Shown: positions 25,615-32,996 of the stretch, piece after piece
How the letters are laid out: each line of letters starts with the position of its first letter
Numbering within the stretch: position 1 is the first letter of the stretch
Assembly (NCBI GenBank): GCA_003247225.1
Contig: QKAK01000024.1
Location: 1 to 32,996, forward strand
Length of the DNA stretch: 32,996 bases
Direction: 5' to 3'
Origin: Spirochaetota bacterium
Lineage (GTDB): Bacteria; Spirochaetota; Spirochaetia; Treponematales; UBA12059
Notes under the pieces: generated by a model
The model's database searches: none
What the model saw: the letters and a program-made list of their open reading frames with translations, nothing else
Told to the model about the DNA's origin: nothing
Translations under genes and position numbers: made by a program

Positions 25615-26346
25615 ATGGAACCAACGGAACGATACGTCGCCCGGTACCGGCTCGACCGGATCTTCAGCCCGGACCTGCTCGCGTCGCTGAGGCCCCGTCG
25701 TTTCGGCCCGGGCGAGATCATCATACGCTCGGGGGACCCCGTCGACGAGGTGCTCTTCTTCGTCGACGGGCGGGCCAAGGCCTATAGCACCATGGACAAC
25801 GGCCAGCGCGTGCTCGCCTCGTTCTACCTGCCGTTCGACGCGTTTGGCGAGGCCGAGCTGTTCTCGTCCGAGCGCTACGCGCTGACGATCGAGGCGATGG
25901 CCGAGTCGGCCTGCCTCTGCCTGTCAGCCGACGCCCTGATCCGGGCCGCGCCGAGGAACCACCGGCTGCTCGCCTACCTCTGCGGCCGGCTCGGCGCCAA
26001 GCTGAACGACCGCTTCGCGGCCGAGTCGATCAACCTGCGCTACCCGGTCGAGCGCCGGCTCGCCAGCTACCTGCTCGCCGCGGGCGACGACGGCGGCATC
26101 ATCGCGGCCGACGACCTCGGCGACCTCGCCGACTATATCGGCTGCAGCTACCGCCAGCTGTCCCGCGTCGTCAGGGACTTCCGCGCCAGGGGCATCCTGG
26201 CCGGCGGGCGCGGCAGGCTGGTCGTGGCCGACCGCGCCGCGCTCGAGCCGTTCGCCGGCGACCTGTACACCCGGTCCGCGTCGCTCCCGCCGTCGGCCCG
26301 GGCCGCGCGGCCGTTCGGCGGCTCCGAACGGTTCGACGAACGATAA
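25615..26346 (+). CDS. Crp/Fnr-family transcriptional regulator, YeiL-like
   Basis: A 243-residue regulator with an N-terminal cyclic-nucleotide-binding-type beta barrel (about 15-125, with 'PGEIIIRSGDPVDEVLFFVDGRAKAY' and 'AFGEAELFSSERYALTIEAM') and a C-terminal winged helix (about 140-215). The recognition region 'LADYIGCSYRQLSRVVRDFRARGIL' closely follows the pattern of E. coli YeiL. The residues expected for cAMP binding are not all present, and there is no FNR-type cysteine cluster at the N-terminus, so its signal is unclear. A low-complexity tail (about 220-243) extends past the usual end. AAAAGGAA supports the ATG at 25615. It is divergent from the YdcZ-type transporter and probably acts at the shared palindrome. 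Confidence 0.9.
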   Translation: MEPTERYVARYRLDRIFSPDLLASLRPRRFGPGEIIIRSGDPVDEVLFFVDGRAKAYSTMDNGQRVLASFYLPFDAFGEAELFSSERYALTIEAMAESACLCLSADALIRAAPRNHRLLAYLCGRLGAKLNDRFAAESINLRYPVERRLASYLLAAGDDGGIIAADDLGDLADYIGCSYRQLSRVVRDFRARGILAGGRGRLVVADRAALEPFAGDLYTRSASLPPSARAARPFGGSERFDER

Positions 26347-26374
26347 AAAACCCGCCGTCGCGGGCGACGGCGGG
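26345..26374 (-). terminator. Intrinsic terminator of the opp operon
   Basis: Stem CCCGCCGTCG (26351-26360) with CGACGGCGGG (26365-26374), loop CGGG. On the minus strand it is followed by six Us (complement of 26345-26350). It ends the leftward ABC-transporter operon and overlaps the regulator gene's stop codon. Confidence 0.9.
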
Positions 26375-26400
26375 TAATCGTAGCGTTCCGGCGAGTTCTA

Positions 26401-27398
26401 TCAGTCGCCGTACAGGAAGCAGGCCACCTGGTGGCCCGAACCGGCGTCCTTGAGCTTGGGCACGCAGTTGGCGCACTTGTCCATGCGCTTGGAGCAGCGG
26501 TCGTAGAAGTAGCAGCCGGTCCTGGCCTTGTCGGGCGACGGCACGTCGCCGGTCAGGATGATGCGCTGCCGCTTGCGCTCGACCTCGGGGTCCGGGATCG
26601 GCGCGGCCGACAGCAGGGCCTGGGTGTACGGGTGCAGCGGCTTCTTGTACAGCTCCGCCGAGTCCGACAGCTCGACGATGACGCCCAGGTACATCACCGC
26701 TATGCGGTTCGAGATGTACTGGATCACCGCCAGGTCGTGCGCGATGAACATGTACGTCAGGCCGAACTCCTCCTGGAGGTCCTTGAACAGGTTCAGGATC
26801 TGGGCCTGGATCGACACGTCGAGCGCGGAGACCGGCTCGTCGCAGAGCACCAGGTCCGGCTTGAGGGCCAGGGCCCTCGCGATGCCGATGCGCTGGCGCT
26901 GGCCGCCGGAGAATTCGTGCGGGTAGCGGTTCTTGAAGAAGCGCGACAGTCCGACGCGCTCCATCAGCTGCTCGACGCGCTCGTCGATCTCGGTCTTCGT
27001 CAGCGACAGGATCTTGGCCTTGGTGAAGATCCTCATCGGCTCGGAGACGATGTCGCGGGTGGTCATGCGCGGGTTGAGCGACGCGTACGGGTCCTGGAAC
27101 ACGATCTGCATGTCCTTGCGGGCGCGCATGATCTCCTGGTTCGTCGCGGTGGTCAGCTCCTGGCCCTTGAGCTTGACCGAGCCGGCCGTCGGCCGGTACA
27201 GCTGGGCCACGGCGCGGAGCGTGGTCGACTTGCCGCATCCGGACTCGCCGACGAGGCCCAGGGTCTCGCCCTTCTTGATCGCCAGGTCCACGCCGTCGAC
27301 GGCGTAGATCAGGCCCTTCTTCCCCCCGCCCGAATGGTACGGGAAGTGCATCTTGAGCCCGGATACCTCGAGGAGGTTCTCGTTCTTGTTCTCGGCCA

Positions 27399-27399
<1 letters not shown>
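26401..27399 (-). CDS. oppF: Oligopeptide ABC transporter ATP-binding protein OppF
   Basis: A 332-residue ATPase subunit that powers peptide import with OppD. Walker A GESGCGKST (51-59), the ABC signature FSGGQRQRIG (near 168-177), Walker B LVLCDEPVSALD and the switch His in MFIAHDL are all present. The C-terminal oligopeptide/dipeptide domain holds the conserved cysteines (GCYFYDRCSKRMDKC and ACFLYGD) known in this family to bind an iron-sulfur cluster in some members. I placed the start at the ATG at 27399: the longer open frame upstream lies inside oppD, and this ATG overlaps the oppD stop by one base (TAATG), the sign of translational coupling. GGGGA lies upstream. It is the last gene of the operon and ends before a strong terminator. 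Confidence 0.95.
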
Positions 27400-28382
<983 letters not shown>

Positions 28383-28395
28383 TCTAGTGGTCTCC

Positions 28396-29481
28396 TTAGT
28401 TTCGGTTCTTGCTCTGCGGATCCAGGGCGTCGCGCAGGCCGTCGCCGAGGAAGTTCATCGCGAAGAGGAACACCGTCATCGCGACGGCCGGCACGAGCAG
28501 GCGCCACGGATAGAGCTGCATGCCCTGGACGCCCTCGCTGACGAGGGTTCCCCACGAGGCTCGCGGCGCCGAGACGCCGAGGCCGAGGAACGACAGGAAG
28601 CTCTCGTTCATGATGAAGCTCGGGAACTGCAGCGTCGAGTAGATGATGATGATGCCGAGCGAGTTCGGCAGGAGGTGCCTGAAGATGATGCGGCCGGAGC
28701 CGGCGCCCATCGACCTGGCCGCCTCGACGAACTCGGAATTCTTGAGGCTGATGATCTGGCCGCGCACGACGCGGGAGATGGTCAGCCAGGATATCATCGC
28801 GATGGCTATGTACAGCACGAAGATGCTGTTCGACCCGGTCGGTAGCATCGACATGATGATGATGACGACGAGCATGTACGGCAGGCTGTACATCAGGTCG
28901 ACGAAGCGGCCTATCAGGTTGTCTATCCAGCCGCCCAGGTAGCCGCCGAGCGAGCCCAGCACGATGCCTATCATAGCCGCGGTCAGCGTGCCGATGAGGC
29001 CTATCATGATCGATATCTGCCCGCCGTAGATGGTCCTGGCGAGCATGTCGCGGCCGAGGTAGTCGGTGCCCAGGATGTAGACCCGCTTATGCTTGGGGTC
29101 GGTGTCGATCTCTCCCTTGAGCTGGACTATCTCGTTCTCGATGCGCTCGAGGTCCTGCTTCAGGTCGGGTCGGCCGCTCTTGACGATGGCCGCCTCGAGG
29201 TCGGCCTTGCGGCCCTCGAGCTGCCCGAGGGCGACGACGCCGGCCGGCTTGAAGGACGGCGGCAGGTTGATGTGGAGCATCTCCTGCTCGGTGTAGCTCT
29301 TGAACGGCAGCAGCGCCGCGCCGAAGGTGACCACCATGTATATACCGACGATCCACATGCCGAGCACGGCCATCTTGTTGCGGCGCAGGCGCTTCCACGC
29401 GTCCGCCCACAGCGAGACCGGCTTCACGTACTGGTTGAATTCGTTGGTAGCCCTATCGTTGTTCTTGTCGTTTAACGGCAT
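28396..29481 (-). CDS. oppC: Oligopeptide ABC transporter permease OppC with coiled-coil insertion
   Basis: A 361-residue permease subunit. The N-terminal cytoplasmic part and first membrane span (about 36-60) are standard. The core permease domain follows 'ILGTDYLGRDMLARTIYGG' (about 136-154), with the EAA loop 'EAARSMGAGSGRIIFRHLLPNS' that docks the ATPases. Between the first span and the GTDYLGRD motif, in the extracytoplasmic loop, lies a highly charged helical stretch (about 83-127: LEGRKADLEAAIVKS, then LKQDLERIENEIVQLKGEID) that looks like a coiled-coil hairpin. It makes the protein about 50 residues longer than usual. It may contact the substrate-binding lipoprotein, by inference. AAGGAG precedes the ATG at 29481. 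Confidence 0.93.
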   Translation of the reverse strand: MPLNDKNNDRATNEFNQYVKPVSLWADAWKRLRRNKMAVLGMWIVGIYMVVTFGAALLPFKSYTEQEMLHINLPPSFKPAGVVALGQLEGRKADLEAAIVKSGRPDLKQDLERIENEIVQLKGEIDTDPKHKRVYILGTDYLGRDMLARTIYGGQISIMIGLIGTLTAAMIGIVLGSLGGYLGGWIDNLIGRFVDLMYSLPYMLVVIIIMSMLPTGSNSIFVLYIAIAMISWLTISRVVRGQIISLKNSEFVEAARSMGAGSGRIIFRHLLPNSLGIIIIYSTLQFPSFIMNESFLSFLGLGVSAPRASWGTLVSEGVQGMQLYPWRLLVPAVAMTVFLFAMNFLGDGLRDALDPQSKNRN

Positions 29482-29494
29482 ATCCGATGGCTCC

Positions 29495-30424
29495 TTATTT
29501 GTACGAGATGCGCGGGTCGAGGAGGCCGTACAGGATATCCACGACGAAGTTGGCCGCGATCAGGATGATCGAGTAGACGATGACGTCGCCCATGATCACC
29601 GTATAGTCGCGGTTCAGCGCGGACTGCACGAAGATTCGGCCGATACCCGGTATGACGAAGATCTGCTCGACGACGACCGATCCGGTGATGATGCCGGAGA
29701 AGGCCGGCCCGAGGTAGGTCACGATCGGCAGCATCGCGCCCTTGAGCACGTGCTTGCGGATGACCACGCCTTCCTTGAGGCCCTTGGCGCGGGCGGTGCG
29801 CACGTAGTCGGAGCGCATCACCTCGATCAGCGATCCGCGCGACATCCTCGCGATATAGGCGAAATAGGGCATCATCAGGGTGATGATCGGCATGATCAGG
29901 GTCAGGGCGCCGGCCCGGCTCGAGAGCCAGCCGGAGGTCGGGAGCCATTTTAACTTGAGCGCGAATATAAGCATCAGTATCGGTCCGACGACGAAGGCCG
30001 GCACCGATATGCCGAGCACGGCTACCGACATCGCCGCGTAGTCCTGCCACTTATTCTGCTTGAGCGCCGAGGTGATCCCGACGATGGTGCCGAGCACCAG
30101 CGCCGTCCCGAGCGCCAGGGTACCGAGCAGGATCGATACCGGGAACGCGTTGCCGATCAGGTCGTTTACGGTCTGATCCTTGTATCGGTAGGACGGCCCC
30201 AGGTCGAAGTGCAGCACGTCGCCGATATAGCGGAAGTACTGGTTCACGAGCGGCTCGTCCATGTGGTATTTCCGCATGATGTTCGCCATGATTTCCGGCG
30301 GCAGTTTTTTCTCGCCGGAGAAGGGCCCGCCCGGGGCGAGCCTGATCAGGAAGAAGCTGAGCGTCACGATGATGAACAGGGTCGGTATGACGCTCAGGAA
30401 TCTTCGGACGATGAATCTAGACAT
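29495..30424 (-). CDS. oppB: Oligopeptide ABC transporter permease OppB
   Basis: A 309-residue inner-membrane permease pairing with OppC. The opening 'FIVRRFLSVIPTLFIIVTLSFFLIRLAPGGPF' is the family hallmark, followed by the extracytoplasmic loop with 'YHMDEPLVNQYFRYIGDVLHFDLGPSY'. The EAA loop 'DYVRTARAKGLKEGVVIRKHVLKGAMLP' contacts the ATPases, and 'VVEQIFVIPGIGRIFVQSALNRDY' precedes the last span. Length is typical (about 306). GAGG lies upstream of the ATG at 30424. It starts the B-C-D-F part of the operon, 241 bases after oppA, beyond a terminator and with a candidate promoter of its own. Confidence 0.95.
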   Translation of the reverse strand: MSRFIVRRFLSVIPTLFIIVTLSFFLIRLAPGGPFSGEKKLPPEIMANIMRKYHMDEPLVNQYFRYIGDVLHFDLGPSYRYKDQTVNDLIGNAFPVSILLGTLALGTALVLGTIVGITSALKQNKWQDYAAMSVAVLGISVPAFVVGPILMLIFALKLKWLPTSGWLSSRAGALTLIMPIITLMMPYFAYIARMSRGSLIEVMRSDYVRTARAKGLKEGVVIRKHVLKGAMLPIVTYLGPAFSGIITGSVVVEQIFVIPGIGRIFVQSALNRDYTVIMGDVIVYSIILIAANFVVDILYGLLDPRISYK

Positions 30425-30448
30425 CGTTGCCTCGCTTGCAAAGGGTAC

Positions 30449-30527
30449 AGGTCGTTCGCAGATATCGTACGACCTACCGCGGCGCCCCTATCCGGTAGGA
30501 CGGCTACGCCGCGAGGAAGCCAGTATA
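30449..30527 (-). promoter_or_regulatory. Candidate oppB promoter and double-hairpin leader
   Basis: On the minus strand TATACT (30527-30522) is a good -10 box without a clear -35. Directly downstream, CGCGGCG (30478-30484) pairs with CGCCGCG (30507-30513), enclosing CCTA...TAGG, and then AGGTCGT (30449-30455) pairs with ACGACCT (30469-30475). The leader of about 90 nt thus carries two hairpins before the oppB ribosome-binding site. Confidence 0.45.
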
Positions 30528-30621
30528 CACCCATATACATGGAATTGCTAGAAAATTCGTATGTTTCTGCGATTATTTGAAATGGCGTTTTAATATATGA
30601 AAGGCGAGAGAGGGCCGACCG

Positions 30622-30650
30622 AAAAAGGCCCGGCGCCTAAGCGCCGGGCC
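30622..30650 (-). terminator. Intrinsic terminator between oppA and oppB
   Basis: Perfect 10-bp stem GGCCCGGCGC (30627-30636) with GCGCCGGGCC (30641-30650), loop CTAA, followed on the minus strand by five Us. It should end most oppA transcripts, allowing the binding protein to be made in excess of the membrane components. Confidence 0.9.
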
Positions 30651-30665
30651 AATTAGCTCAGAACC

Positions 30666-32246
30666 TTAGTTCTTAGGACCGATGTACTTCCAGTCGTGCA
30701 CGCCGAGCGGGTTGGCGAACCAGCCGTCCCACTTGGTCGTGTCGATCAGGTCCTGCTCTACGTAGTGGTAGAACGGGATGACCGCCTGATCCTTGGTGAT
30801 CAGCAGGGCCTCGGCCGCCTGGAGGGTAGCCATGCGCTCGGGACCGGCCTTCATCGTACCGGCCTTCTTCACGAGGGCGTCGTACTCGGGGTTCGCGTAC
30901 AGGCCGTCGTTGTTGCCGGAGCCGATGATGAACATGTCGAGGAAGGTGTTCGGGTCGAGGTAGTCGCCTACCCAGCCGGCGCGCGCGATGTCGAAATCGT
31001 GGGCGTTCGAGCGGGTGTCGAGGAAGGTCTTCCACTCCTGGTTGACCAGGGAGACCTCGATGTTCAGGTTCTTCTTCCAGGACTCCTGCACCCACTCGGC
31101 GATGATCTTGTGACCGTCGCTGGTGTTATACAGGATCGGGGTCTTCGGGAAGCCCTTGCCGTCCGGGAAACCGGCCTCGGCGAGGAGCTTGCGGGCCTCT
31201 TCCACGTTGAAGGCCGGGCCCTTGGCGGGCGTGTAGCCTTCCATGGCCGGGACCATCGAGGAGGTAGCCAGCTGGCCGCCCTTGGTTACCTTGTCGACGA
31301 GCTCCTGCATGTCGAGGGCCATCGTCAGCGCCTTGCGGACGCGGATGTCGGTGAACGGCTTGCGGGTCATGTTGAACAGGTAGTAGTAGGTGGCGACCTG
31401 CGGGGCGACCTGGTAGTCCGGGCGGAGCTTGATCTCGTCGACCAGGCTGAGCGGGATACCGTGGGCCCAGTCGACCTCGCCGGCCTTGAACTTGTTATAG
31501 GCGGTGAGGTTGTCGTCGATCGGGAGGAAGGTGATCTTGGAGAGCCTGACGGTCTTGGCGTCCCAGTACTTCTCGTTCGGGACGACCGTGAGGGACTCCT
31601 GGGGCTTCCACTCGGCGAGCTTGAACGGACCGTTGCCGACGATGTTCTCGACCTTGATCCAGTCGTCGCCCTTGGCGTTGATCACGTGCATCGGGAGGAT
31701 GGCGAACGTGTAGTGGGCCATCATGTCGACGGCGTAGGGCATCGGGCCGAGCAGGTCGACCTGGAAGGTGTAGTCGTCGAGCGCGCGGATCTGCACGGCT
31801 TCCTTGCCGGCCTCGCCCGCGTTGTACTCGTTGGCGCCCTTGACGACCATGCCGGCCATGTACGCGTACTCGGACGCGGTGGCGGGGTCGAGGGTGCGCA
31901 GCCAGCTGTCGACCACGGTCTGGGCCGTGATCTTGACGCCGTCGGACCAGGTGGTCTTGCGGAGCTTGAAGGTAACCTGGGTGCCGTCCGGGCTGACGGT
32001 CCAGCTCTCGGCTACGCCGGGCGTGGCGAGCGAGGTCTTGGGATCGTACCCGACGAGGCCTTCGAACAGGGCCATATAGATCTTATGCTCGGGAACGCCC
32101 TGGATCTTGGAAGGATCGAGCGTCTGGGGTTCCGCGCCGTTATTCATAATGAACTCGACGCCTTTGGCCGGGCCCTTTCCACCGCAGGAGACGATCAGGG
32201 TCGCCGCCATAACGATGAGGAGCAGGCCTGAGAGAACACGTTTCAT
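30666..32246 (-). CDS. oppA: Oligopeptide-binding lipoprotein OppA
   Basis: A 526-residue substrate-binding lipoprotein that captures peptides outside the inner membrane and delivers them to OppBC. I chose the ATG at 32246, which has AAGGAGGA upstream and opens a lipoprotein signal peptide (MKRVLSGLLLIVMAATLIVSC, cleavage before Cys21). The SBP-family 5 pattern is clear: 'NNGAEPQTLDPSKIQGVPEHKIY' near the start, 'GLVGYDP', 'VTFKLRKTTWSDG', 'VGNGPFKLAEWKP', 'RKALTMALDMQELVDKV' and near the end 'WDGWFANPLGVHDWKYIGPKN'. Overall the segments resemble E. coli OppA. It is separated from oppB by a terminator. The substrate could be peptides or another oligomer; peptides are the default for the family. 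Confidence 0.94.
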   Translation of the reverse strand: MKRVLSGLLLIVMAATLIVSCGGKGPAKGVEFIMNNGAEPQTLDPSKIQGVPEHKIYMALFEGLVGYDPKTSLATPGVAESWTVSPDGTQVTFKLRKTTWSDGVKITAQTVVDSWLRTLDPATASEYAYMAGMVVKGANEYNAGEAGKEAVQIRALDDYTFQVDLLGPMPYAVDMMAHYTFAILPMHVINAKGDDWIKVENIVGNGPFKLAEWKPQESLTVVPNEKYWDAKTVRLSKITFLPIDDNLTAYNKFKAGEVDWAHGIPLSLVDEIKLRPDYQVAPQVATYYYLFNMTRKPFTDIRVRKALTMALDMQELVDKVTKGGQLATSSMVPAMEGYTPAKGPAFNVEEARKLLAEAGFPDGKGFPKTPILYNTSDGHKIIAEWVQESWKKNLNIEVSLVNQEWKTFLDTRSNAHDFDIARAGWVGDYLDPNTFLDMFIIGSGNNDGLYANPEYDALVKKAGTMKAGPERMATLQAAEALLITKDQAVIPFYHYVEQDLIDTTKWDGWFANPLGVHDWKYIGPKN

Positions 32247-32269
32247 GGTTCCTCCTTGTATGGAACTTG

Positions 32270-32289
32270 TGGGGCTATTGTATGCCCCA
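32270..32289 (-). promoter_or_regulatory. oppA promoter -10 box enclosed in an inverted repeat
   Basis: On the minus strand TACAAT (32282-32277) with a poor -35 (TTGCGT, 17 bases upstream) is the best oppA promoter. The -10 box sits in the 8-base centre of an inverted repeat, TGGGGC (32270-32275) and GCCCCA (32284-32289), suggesting an operator, or a hairpin that includes the start site. Confidence 0.5.
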
Positions 32290-32372
32290 GAAATCAAGAA
32301 CGCAAGCATGTTTTTACACGAGTTCGCACCGAATAGCCAGAAACCGCGTAAAACCGCACGAGATTACTATAC

Positions 32373-32405
32373 AAAAGAACGGGCCATCGTGTCGATGGCC
32401 CGTTC
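32373..32405 (-). terminator. Intrinsic terminator of the hsp20 gene
   Basis: Perfect 13-bp stem GAACGGGCCATCG (32377-32389) with CGATGGCCCGTTC (32393-32405), loop TGT, followed by UUUU on the minus strand. Confidence 0.92.
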
Positions 32406-32444
32406 CGGGACGCCGCGAAGGCGGCGCGAGAGGTTAAGCTAGCG

Positions 32445-32888
32445 TTACGCGCGAGAGATCTGGACCGTCTTCTCCCTGGCCTCGGGGCGCTTGGGCATGG
32501 TGACCGACAGCAGTCCGTCCTTGAAGACGGCCTTGATGCCGTCCAGGTCCACGTCGCGCGGCATGCTGAACGAGCGGCGGAAGGTCCTGACGCCGCGCTC
32601 GCGGATCAGCCATACGCCGTCCCGCTCGGACTTCTTCTCCTCTTCCTTGGACGAGGCGATGGTCAGCACGCGGTCGTTCACCTTGATGTCCACGTCCTTC
32701 TCGGCGAAGCCCGGGAGCTCGGCCTCGAGCAGGTAGCGCTCCTTCTCCTCGCTGATGTCGACGGCGGGATAGCCCCTGGTGCCGGCGCTGTACTGGTAGT
32801 CGCGGCCGAAGAAGTCGCCGACCATCTTGTCCCAGTCGTCGAGGGCCGAAAGCACGGAAGCCGGATTGTAGGTGATGACGCTCTTCAT
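32445..32888 (-). CDS. hsp20: Hsp20/alpha-crystallin small heat-shock protein
   Basis: A 147-residue ATP-independent chaperone that binds unfolding proteins. The alpha-crystallin domain spans about residues 40-135, with 'VDISEEKERYLLEAELPGFAEKDVDIKV' at its start and the hallmark 'KDGLLSVTMPK' (the DGxLxV motif) near its end. 'FRRSFSMPRDVD' is the usual segment before that motif. The C-terminal VQI provides the V/I-x-I anchor used for oligomer assembly. GAGGAGG supports the ATG at 32888. It is monocistronic, ending at its own terminator. Upstream there is a sigma-54 promoter instead of a heat-shock sigma or CIRCE-type element, an unusual control for this family. Confidence 0.94.
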   Translation of the reverse strand: MKSVITYNPASVLSALDDWDKMVGDFFGRDYQYSAGTRGYPAVDISEEKERYLLEAELPGFAEKDVDIKVNDRVLTIASSKEEEKKSERDGVWLIRERGVRTFRRSFSMPRDVDLDGIKAVFKDGLLSVTMPKRPEAREKTVQISRA

Positions 32889-32969
32889 GATAAACCTCCT
32901 CGGAAGGTGTGGTATAAGGTATCGGCGCGGAGGGGCGACCTACGGTCGATCACCGCGTCCACCTACTAT

Positions 32970-32988
32970 TAAGCAAGAGTCGTGCCAA
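32970..32988 (-). promoter_or_regulatory. Sigma-54 (-24/-12) promoter of hsp20
   Basis: On the minus strand TTGGCACGACTCTTGCTTA has the invariant GG (32986-32985) and GC (32974-32973) with 10 bases between, essentially the consensus TTGGCACG-N4-TTGCT. The predicted start is near 32962, about 74 bases before the ATG. Any activator site would lie beyond the window edge. Confidence 0.85.
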
Positions 32989-32996
32989 TTAATAAA

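Noticed and set aside
30696-32231. 511-codon + strand open frame opposite oppA
   Set aside because: Val/Asp/Leu/Gly-rich antisense shadow of oppA; no start signal or domain.

Overview
The window comes from a GC-rich bacterium with an anaerobic-looking gene set: a tungsten-type aldehyde:ferredoxin oxidoreductase, nickel-insertion proteins, a large iron-sulfur flavoprotein and an oligopeptide ABC transporter. A class III adenylate cyclase with a short TPR-like tail ending PPPADWDG, next to a relaxed-lipobox TPR lipoprotein, suggests the Spirochaetota. That placement is an inference from protein style, since no rRNA or tRNA is present. Ile ATA codons are frequent for so GC-rich a genome. There are 27 protein-coding genes, no tRNA, rRNA, CRISPR array or insertion sequence, and no gene-free stretch over 300 bases.

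Left part (1-8407): a small membrane protein; an RhlE-type DEAD-box helicase facing it across a bidirectional terminator; a leftward lipoprotein-adenylate cyclase operon; then a rightward pair made of a GAF-AAA+-HTH sigma-54 activator and a ferritin-like/VIT1 iron transporter.

Middle part (8471-20548): an AcoR-type sigma-54 activator sits before a near-consensus -24/-12 promoter driving an aldehyde:ferredoxin oxidoreductase, a radical SAM/SPASM maturase and a MoaD-like carrier. A purine nucleoside phosphorylase with its own promoter and terminator follows. Next is a tightly overlapping operon of class III aminotransferase, class II aldolase and FGGY kinase, whose promoter carries a TetR-style palindrome. 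A TetR regulator and a divergent FLVCR-like MFS transporter follow. These five genes look like a dedicated catabolic system for an unidentified, possibly amino-polyol, substrate.

Right part (20549-32996): a hypB - 905-residue iron-sulfur/FAD oxidoreductase - hypA cluster; a YdcZ-type transporter divergent from a YeiL-like Crp/Fnr regulator across a perfect palindrome; a leftward oligopeptide ABC operon oppA-B-C-D-F with a terminator between oppA and oppB; and an Hsp20 gene with a second near-perfect -24/-12 promoter at the window edge.

The most interesting points are the uncharacterised aminotransferase-aldolase-kinase system, the two near-identical sigma-54 promoters (aldehyde oxidoreductase and small heat-shock protein), the oxidoreductase placed between hypB and hypA, and a coiled-coil insertion in OppC.
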